DNA of 64,000 nucleotides from Microbacterium testaceum (GTDB lineage Bacteria > Actinomycetota > Actinomycetes > Actinomycetales > Microbacteriaceae), in contig NZ_BJML01000009.1 in NCBI RefSeq assembly GCF_006539145.1, positions 1-64,000 on the forward strand, written 5' to 3'. Position 1 is the first letter of the stretch. Each line of letters starts with the position of its first letter. A model generated the notes under the pieces. That model had not been told where the DNA came from. It did not search any database and was given only the letters and a program-made list of their open reading frames with translations. The position numbers and the translations under genes were made by a program. Below are positions 60,684 to 64,000 of the stretch, in pieces.

Positions 60684-61381
60684 TGCGTCCCGCCACCCGT
60701 GCCGACCTCGCCGACCTGCCGGTCGAGGTCGCACCGCGGTTGCTCGGGGCCCTGCTCGAGACCGAGGTCGGCGGAGAGAGGGTGGTCGCGCGTCTGACCG
60801 AGGTCGAGGCGTACCACGGCCGCGGCACCGGAGATCAGCCCGATCCGGGCTCGCACGCCCGCATGGGACCGACCGCGCGAAACGCCACCATGTGGGGCGA
60901 GCCCGGTCACCTGTATGTGTACCTGAGTCACGGCATCCATTCGTGCGTCAACGTCGTGTGCGGACCCGACGGCGTCGCCGGGGGAGTGCTGCTGCGCGGC
61001 GGCGAGATCGTCGAGGGGGCGGACATCGCCGAACGCCGTCGTCTGGAACGTCGCGGCGCCGTACGGGCGGCGCGCGATCTCGCCCGCGGTCCCGGGCGCT
61101 TCGGAGACGCGGTAGGCCTTCGGCATCCGATCCACGACGGCATCGACGCGGTCACCGGCGAGATGCGCGCGGGCGCGCGAGCGCGGTTGCTCCTGCCCGA
61201 CGCGCCGCCGCCGGGCGTTGCGATCGGACCGCGCGTGGGCGTCGCGGGCATCGCGGGCACCGACGCCTTCCCCTGGCGCTTCTGGATCGAGGGGGATGCC
61301 ACGGTCTCGTCGTTCCGATGGGGGCGGGGCGCGGCCGAGGCGGCTGCCCGTCAGGGCGACACGCCGTCCGTGCTAGACTGA
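60683..61381 (+). CDS. mpg: 3-methyladenine DNA glycosylase (AAG/Mpg family)
   Basis: 232 aa. Active-site signature: [20 protein letters not shown] with the catalytic Glu and [30 protein letters not shown] with the DNA-binding Tyr and the GIH-CVNVV core. Removes alkylated and deaminated purines. ATG 60683 shares a base with the preceding stop (TGATG). The tail of the gene contains the -10 for rpmB. Confidence 0.88.
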   Translation: MRPATRADLADLPVEVAPRLLGALLETEVGGERVVARLTEVEAYHGRGTGDQPDPGSHARMGPTARNATMWGEPGHLYVYLSHGIHSCVNVVCGPDGVAGGVLLRGGEIVEGADIAERRRLERRGAVRAARDLARGPGRFGDAVGLRHPIHDGIDAVTGEMRAGARARLLLPDAPPPGVAIGPRVGVAGIAGTDAFPWRFWIEGDATVSSFRWGRGAAEAAARQGDTPSVLD

Positions 61382-61520
61382 CCCCTTGTCTGCGCGCACT
61401 CCAGCACGCAGTTCGCATCCCTCACTCTCGAACGTGGGCTTCGGCCGCGCTCGGACGGGGTGCAGACAAGGGATCTTGGGTGGCACCGTCCGGTGTCACG
61501 GTACAGAAGGAGACATCACC
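61374..61520 (+). ncRNA. Structured leader of rpmB-rpmG-rpsN
   Basis: TAGACT (61374-61379) is the likely -10, overlapping the mpg stop; transcription would start near 61386, giving a leader of ~135 bases. CCCTTGTCTGC (61383-61393) pairs with GCAGACAAGGG (61462-61472); GTGGCACCG (61480-61488) pairs with CGGTGTCAC (61491-61499) with one G-U. The RBS (AAGGAG) follows. Resembles an autoregulatory ribosomal-protein leader; no known class identified. If transcription begins at 61386 only 8 pairs of the long stem form. Confidence 0.5.
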
Positions 61521-61757
61521 ATGGCAGCAGTGTGCCAGGTGACTGGAGCGGTTCCCGGCTTCGGTCACAACATCTCGCACTCGCACCGCCGGACGAAGCG
61601 CCGCTTCGACCCGAACGTGCAGAAGAAGACCTACTTCGTTCCGTCGCTGGGTCGCAACATCAAGCTCAACGTTTCGGCGAAGGGCATCAAGGTCATCGAC
61701 GCTCGCGGCATCGAGTCCGTCGTCCGTGACCTGCAGGCGAAGGGCGTGAAGCTGTAA
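61521..61757 (+). CDS. rpmB: 50S ribosomal protein L28
   Basis: 78 aa: [20 protein letters not shown], then [18 protein letters not shown]. Only one Cys, so it is the zinc-independent (C-) form. AAGGAG 10 bases before ATG. Stop and next ATG overlap (TAATG). Component of the large subunit. Confidence 0.97.
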   Translation: MAAVCQVTGAVPGFGHNISHSHRRTKRRFDPNVQKKTYFVPSLGRNIKLNVSAKGIKVIDARGIESVVRDLQAKGVKL

Positions 61758-61927
61758 TGGCGAAGAAGGCTCAGGACGTTCGTCCGATCATCAAGCTGCG
61801 TTCGACCGCCGGCACGGGCTACACCTACGTGACGCGCAAGAACCGCCGCAACAACCCCGACCGCATCGTGCTCAAGAAGTACGACCCCGTGGTCCGCAAG
61901 CACGTCGACTTCCGAGAGGAGCGCTAA
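61757..61927 (+). CDS. rpmG: 50S ribosomal protein L33
   Basis: 56 aa without any Cys ([26 protein letters not shown]), so the zinc-independent form. Overlaps rpmB by one base. Confidence 0.97.
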   Translation: MAKKAQDVRPIIKLRSTAGTGYTYVTRKNRRNNPDRIVLKKYDPVVRKHVDFREER

Positions 61928-61931
61928 GCAC

Positions 61932-62237
61932 ATGGCTAAGAAGAGCAAGATCGCGCGCAACGAGCAGCGCAAGGTCGTCGTCGAGCGCTACGCCGCGAAG
62001 CGCGCCGAGCTGAAGAAGACCCTGGTCGACCCCAACGCGACCGACGAGGCCCGCGAGGCCGCCCGCGTGGGCCTGCAGAAGCTGCCCCGCAACGCGTCGC
62101 CCGCGCGCGTGCGCAGCCGCGACGTCATCGACGGCCGCCCCCGTGGTGTCCTCACGAAGTTCGGCGTCTCGCGCGTCCGCTTCCGTGACATGGCCCACCG
62201 TGGCGAGCTGCCCGGTGTGACCAAGTCGTCCTGGTAA
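61932..62237 (+). CDS. rpsN: 30S ribosomal protein S14
   Basis: 101 aa, long form lacking the CxxC...CxxC of zinc S14 ([48 protein letters not shown]). Four bases after rpmG with AGAGGAG ahead. The trio rpmB-rpmG-rpsN as C- forms is the zinc-sparing set that Zur controls in other actinobacteria; no Zur box is visible here. Confidence 0.97.
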   Translation: MAKKSKIARNEQRKVVVERYAAKRAELKKTLVDPNATDEAREAARVGLQKLPRNASPARVRSRDVIDGRPRGVLTKFGVSRVRFRDMAHRGELPGVTKSSW

Positions 62238-62253
62238 GCACCAGACACCCGTT

Positions 62254-62291
62254 CGAAGGGCGGGGGTTCCGAGAGGAGCCCTCGCCCTTCG
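62254..62291. terminator. Hairpin terminator after rpsN
   Basis: CGAAGGGCGGGGG (62254-62266) pairs with 62279-62291 over 13 positions, one G-U. Convergent with the LuxR gene; likely ends both. Confidence 0.75.
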
Positions 62292-62318
62292 GCGTTTCCG
62301 GTGAGCGCCGCGCGCCCT

Positions 62319-63770
62319 TCAGGCGTCGACGGAGTTCAGCTGCTCGATGGCCTCGGTGCGACCGCTGACGCCGAGCTTGAGGTAGATCGACCGCACCTGG
62401 CTCTTCACCGTGTTGAGCGAGACCCCGCGTTCTCGTGCGATCTCGGCCAGGCTGAGGGGGCTTTCGAGCAGGAATGCCAGGGCGCGCTCCGTCGGTGTGA
62501 GGCACGGGGTGGCGTACGCCGGGGCGCTCTCGTTGTCGGGCGCCGCCACGCGGGCGAGGACCCCCTCGAGAGAGGCCATCAGGTGCCGCAACTCCGGGTT
62601 GTGAGCGACGACGCCCTCCATCAGTTGCCGTGTCTCGTCGTGCGGGAGCATGAGGAACGGAGTCGCCCAGGTCCCCGTGCGCTGCATGATCAGCAGGGCC
62701 GACTCCATGCTCTGGTGAGCGCGGCGGGAGTTGCCGAGCCGCTGCTGGGCGAGGGCGCGGCGCAGCAAAACCGGTGTGAAGGTGCGCAGGCAGTGTTCGG
62801 TCTCGGATGCCACGCAGGCGTCGGTCTCGAGCAGCAGCTCGCGCTCCCGTCCGAGACGCAGCAGGGCCGTGGCTCGCTGCATCGAGAAGCAGATACCGTG
62901 ACCCTCGGGGTTGTCGTAGGGCGCGAGGACCGCGAGAGCCTGTGCGTCATCGCCCTGCGCGACGTAGAGGTCGGACAGGATACACAGCAGGAAGTGGCGC
63001 ACCATACGGTGGCTCGCGCTTCGCAGACCCCCGTGGAGCAGTTCGCGGGCCTCGGCCCGCCCGTCGGCGAACTTGTGCCGGAGGAGCTTGACCATCACTC
63101 CGGCGGCTCGCGCCGTGTACGTCCAATACGGGTCGTCGCGTTGGGTGAGTGCCATCGCCGAGGGGACGGCGGCGAGGCGTTCGACGTCGCAGCGTGCCGA
63201 CGAGGTCAGGATGTCGGCGAGGAAGAGCAGGTAGGCGGCCTCTTCCACGGGCCATCCTTCGGCCGCGAAGATCTCCTGCGCGCCGGACGAGGCTTCTTCG
63301 GCCGCGGTGTACTCGCCGTTGATCGCGTGCCCCAGCGCGATGACCGTCAGTGCCCGATACCGCAGAGCGGGTGTGTCGGCGAAGAGGAGCGCCTCGGCGC
63401 CGAACCGGGCGGCGTGCTGCGCCGAGCCGATCGCCGCGCAGTACTCGCCCGCGCTGGCCAGCAGCAGAGCCCGGCCGCGGGAAGAGAGGGCGGCGGGGCG
63501 TTTGAGGCGCACTTCGTCGAAGTACAGACGCACCACGCCTACGCCGTCGACGAGAGCGTCGCGCCGCGCTCGCGCCGCCAGCAGCGCCCCCACCGTCTGT
63601 GCGGAGGCGTCGGTCCACATCGCGGGTGGGGCCGGGGTCTCGGCCTCGGCCAGCAATGCGAGATGACGGGTGATCGGGATGCCGTGGCCCGGTGCCAGCC
63701 GGATCGCCGTCGTGACGACCGCGGCGTGGAGGGTCGCGCGCACGTCGATGGAGGATGGGGTTCCCGACAT
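62319..63770 (-). CDS. LuxR-type regulator with TPR-like N-terminal domain
   Basis: 483 aa. A C-terminal GerE/LuxR HTH (CLTPTERALAFLLESPLSLAEIARERGVSLNTVKSQVRSIYLKLGV, ~425-470). The rest is all helical, with ~35-residue TPR-like units; there is no receiver or ATPase domain. The layout recalls the C-terminal half of MalT/LAL regulators. ATG 63770 follows GGAGG at four bases. Its upstream DNA has the motif shared with the propeller gene, suggesting autoregulation and control of that gene. Confidence 0.85.
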   Translation of the reverse strand: MSGTPSSIDVRATLHAAVVTTAIRLAPGHGIPITRHLALLAEAETPAPPAMWTDASAQTVGALLAARARRDALVDGVGVVRLYFDEVRLKRPAALSSRGRALLLASAGEYCAAIGSAQHAARFGAEALLFADTPALRYRALTVIALGHAINGEYTAAEEASSGAQEIFAAEGWPVEEAAYLLFLADILTSSARCDVERLAAVPSAMALTQRDDPYWTYTARAAGVMVKLLRHKFADGRAEARELLHGGLRSASHRMVRHFLLCILSDLYVAQGDDAQALAVLAPYDNPEGHGICFSMQRATALLRLGRERELLLETDACVASETEHCLRTFTPVLLRRALAQQRLGNSRRAHQSMESALLIMQRTGTWATPFLMLPHDETRQLMEGVVAHNPELRHLMASLEGVLARVAAPDNESAPAYATPCLTPTERALAFLLESPLSLAEIARERGVSLNTVKSQVRSIYLKLGVSGRTEAIEQLNSVDA

Positions 63771-63808
63771 CGCACCTCCGTTTCGCGAGCACCTCATGGC
63801 AGTTTTGA

Positions 63809-63835
63809 TCCGTTCTATGGTATTTCATACCGTTT
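63809..63835. promoter_or_regulatory. Shared CCGTT motif upstream of the LuxR gene
   Basis: TCCGTTC (63809-63815) and ACCGTTT (63829-63835), 20 bases apart as at 51071/51091. Between them GGTAT-TTC-ATACC is a dyad (63819-63831). AT-rich region, probable promoter. Confidence 0.55.
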
Positions 63836-63852
63836 CGTAAATTGCCTGATCG

Positions 63853-63934
63853 GGTACCCCCGAGCGCCGGTCGACTCTCGGGGTACCGCGGCTCGCGCGC
63901 GGGGAGCGGGCCTCGGTCGCGCGCTCCCCGTTTT
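63853..63934 (+). terminator. Two hairpins, second with T-run
   Basis: GGTACCCCCGAG (63853-63864) pairs with 63877-63887 with one bulged C. CGGGGAGCG (63900-63908) pairs with CGCTCCCCG (63922-63930), then TTTT (63931-63934). The second looks like a rightward intrinsic terminator, though no rightward gene precedes it. The last 66 bases of the window show no gene. Confidence 0.5.
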
Positions 63935-64000
63935 CGGGCGAGGTGCAGGGCCGCCGACGTACGAGGGCGCCGCGCAGCTGCCCCGGTCGCCCCCTCCGCC

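Noticed and set aside
1..64000. tRNA or rRNA genes
   Set aside because: I looked for cloverleaf-type sequences with GGTTCGAATCC-like arms and for rRNA motifs and saw none; a covariance search would be decisive.

Overview
The window looks like chromosomal DNA from a high-GC Gram-positive actinobacterium, most likely a Microbacterium-like member of the Microbacteriaceae. Pointers are the very high G+C content, many GTG and TTG starts, 1-4 bp stop/start overlaps inside operons, LPxTG and LAxTG wall-sorting tails, a DUF6458 protein, Cys-free L33/S14 ribosomal proteins and many leaderless start sites (TANNNT, 5-7 bases, then ATG or GTG). I see no tRNA, rRNA, CRISPR array, insertion sequence or prophage.

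Left part (0-25 kb). After a cut secreted protein comes one long leftward operon (8714 to 644): polar-amino-acid ABC transporter, Rhizobium etli-type L-asparaginase, a CutC-ROK kinase fusion, NagB and NagA, with a divergent ROK repressor. Read together these suggest uptake and breakdown of an amino-sugar/amino-acid conjugate such as GlcNAc-asparagine (inference). Then follow a SnoaL-type exported protein, small membrane proteins, a lipoprotein, a HEAT-repeat protein, a likely pseudokinase coupled to DUF6458, an ArsR/LMW-phosphatase fusion, an acyl-CoA ligase coupled to a DUF1295 protein, an acyltransferase, an unusual zinc-knuckle SDR, a NUDIX hydrolase and a LolCDE/MacB-like ABC exporter.

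Middle (25-42 kb). Surface functions dominate: an LPATG protein, a BMP-like lipoprotein, HupE/UreJ, a secreted metallophosphoesterase with a WxL-like tail followed by its WxL-interacting partner, and a 1115-aa GH43-type wall-anchored glycosidase with its own operator-like palindrome. TetR/GNAT, an alcohol dehydrogenase, purB and an LMW phosphatase are also here. A family of ~55-60 bp near-perfect palindromes lies in intergenic gaps at 22.5, 23.1, 23.2, 35.3 and 38.9 kb, with a decayed copy at 39.0 kb.

Right part (41-64 kb). hisC, the E1alpha/E1beta/E2 genes of a branched-chain/pyruvate dehydrogenase, a DHA2 MFS exporter, metQNI, a seven-blade propeller/six-Ig surface protein, then a zinc block: znuACB, zur, a two-gene permease/TIGR03943 pair, an unknown membrane-anchored protein, mpg, and rpmB-rpmG-rpsN of the zinc-independent type. 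A Zur-box-like dyad sits on the -35 of the leaderless znuA promoter. The last gene is a TPR-LuxR regulator; its upstream region shares a 20-bp-phased motif with that of the propeller gene.
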